Assembly (NCBI GenBank): GCA_024638355.1 | Contig: JAHEKO010000284.1 | Location: 1-5,504 of the forward strand | Length of the DNA: 5,504 nt | Direction of reading: 5' to 3' | Source of the DNA: Acidobacteriota bacterium | GTDB taxonomy: Bacteria > Acidobacteriota > Thermoanaerobaculia > Multivoradales > JAHEKO01 | Shown here: one piece after another, positions 4,918-5,504 of the stretch | Layout: every line of letters starts with the position of its first letter | Position numbering within the stretch: the first letter of the stretch is position 1 | The notes under the pieces: generated by a model | Seen by the model: the letters and a program-made list of their open reading frames with translations, nothing else | Database searches by the model: none | Told to the model about the DNA's origin: nothing | Made by a program: the position numbers and the translations under genes

Positions 4918-5504
4918 ATGAGGCTGTTCGAGGACGCCTGGCGGAGGCCGGACCTGCCGCGTGGAGCCGTGGTGACCATCGGCAACTTCGACGGCGTCCA
5001 CCGCGGCCAGCGACGGCTGATCGAGCGTGTCCGCGGGCGTGCGGGAGACCGCGGCGCCGAGTCGATGGTGGTCACCTTCGAGCCTCATCCGCTCAAGGTG
5101 CTGCGCCCGCGAGCTGCGCCGCTCGCCCTGACCACCATGGAGCAGAAGCTCGGCCTCCTCGAAGAGAGCGGCGTCGATCTCTGTGCGGTGATCGAGTTCA
5201 CTTCCGAGTTCGCCCGCACCGGGGCGGCGGAGTTCGTCAACGACTTCCTCGTCGAACGGCTGTCGGTCGCCGAGGTGCACGTCGGCTCGCGGTTCACCTT
5301 CGGTCGCGGCCGCGAGGGGAGTCTCGACTACCTGGTCGAGCGTGGGGCGAAGCTCGGCTTCGGCGCCTACGGCGTGGCCGAGGTGATGTACGACGGCGAG
5401 GCGATCTCCAGCACCCGCATCCGCGCCCTGGTGGCCGAGGGAAGGGTGGAGGAGGCGGCCGAGCTGCTGGGGCGCGGATACGCCGTCGTCGGCCGCGTCG
5501 AACC
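4918..5504 (+). CDS. ribF: Bifunctional riboflavin kinase/FAD synthetase RibF, N-terminal part (3' end outside window)
   Basis: The open frame runs off the right edge after 195 codons. RibF phosphorylates riboflavin to FMN (C-terminal kinase domain) and adenylylates FMN to FAD (N-terminal domain). The visible part is essentially the whole FMN adenylyltransferase domain: VTIGNFDGVHRGQ (19-31), VVTFEPHP (51-58), EFTSEFARTGAAEFV (93-107), HVGSRFTFGRGREGS (121-135) and the ISSTRIR block (163-169). The last residues (GRGYAVVGRV, 185-194) are the linker into the kinase domain. In the HxGH nucleotidyltransferase motif the first histidine (H28) is present but the second position is glutamine (Q31). 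ATG 4918 is chosen because it lies 2 bases after the rimO stop and gives the normal N-terminal length before the GNFDG motif. No Shine-Dalgarno sequence is seen, so translation probably couples to rimO. Confidence 0.95.
   Translation, partial: MRLFEDAWRRPDLPRGAVVTIGNFDGVHRGQRRLIERVRGRAGDRGAESMVVTFEPHPLKVLRPRAAPLALTTMEQKLGLLEESGVDLCAVIEFTSEFARTGAAEFVNDFLVERLSVAEVHVGSRFTFGRGREGSLDYLVERGAKLGFGAYGVAEVMYDGEAISSTRIRALVAEGRVEEAAELLGRGYAVVGRVE

Noticed and set aside
3851..5280. Two long minus-strand open frames (3851-4822 and 4231-5280) opposite rimO and ribF
   Set aside because: Their translations show no family motifs, and they lie antisense to two clearly recognised genes; stop-free antisense frames are expected at this GC content.

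Overview
This window of high-GC DNA is densely coding: six protein genes cover almost everything, the longest gene-free stretch is about 45 bases, and no RNA gene, mobile element or CRISPR array is visible. G/C-rich third codon positions, SD-less starts and an A/T-containing TAnnnT hexamer just ahead of most start codons suggest a high-GC Gram-negative-type bacterium. An Acidobacteriota lineage (for example Thermoanaerobaculia) is my best guess, but the window holds no marker that proves it.

Left part, + strand (1-2436): a three-gene run that looks like an acyl-activation and lipid or secondary-metabolite module. It starts with the C-terminal part of a thiamine-pyrophosphate (TPP) enzyme of the pyruvate oxidase/acetolactate synthase superfamily. 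Sixteen bases later comes a fatty acyl-AMP ligase (FAAL)-like adenylating enzyme, and 39 bases after that a 76-residue free-standing acyl carrier protein. The straightforward reading is that the ligase activates a fatty acid and loads it onto the carrier protein. What the TPP enzyme does with it is unknown; carboligation of an acyl group with a decarboxylated 2-oxoacid is one speculative option.

Middle, - strand (2438-3475): a SAM-dependent methyltransferase of the cyclopropane-fatty-acid synthase/coclaurine N-methyltransferase type. It converges on the carrier-protein gene with a single base between the two stop codons. Its SAM site is intact, but the family's Glu-His active-site pair and its upstream substrate-site motif are replaced, so its chemistry is open.

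Right part, + strand (3521-5504): two housekeeping genes that look co-transcribed. They are rimO (ribosomal protein S12 methylthiotransferase, complete) and ribF (FAD synthetase/riboflavin kinase, cut by the window end), separated by 2 bases. The 45-base gap between the methyltransferase and rimO is a divergent promoter region with a tandem 8-base repeat.

The most promising leads are the TPP enzyme/FAAL/ACP module, the methyltransferase with a rebuilt active site, and the consistent absence of Shine-Dalgarno sequences with -10-like hexamers 5-10 bases before start codons.
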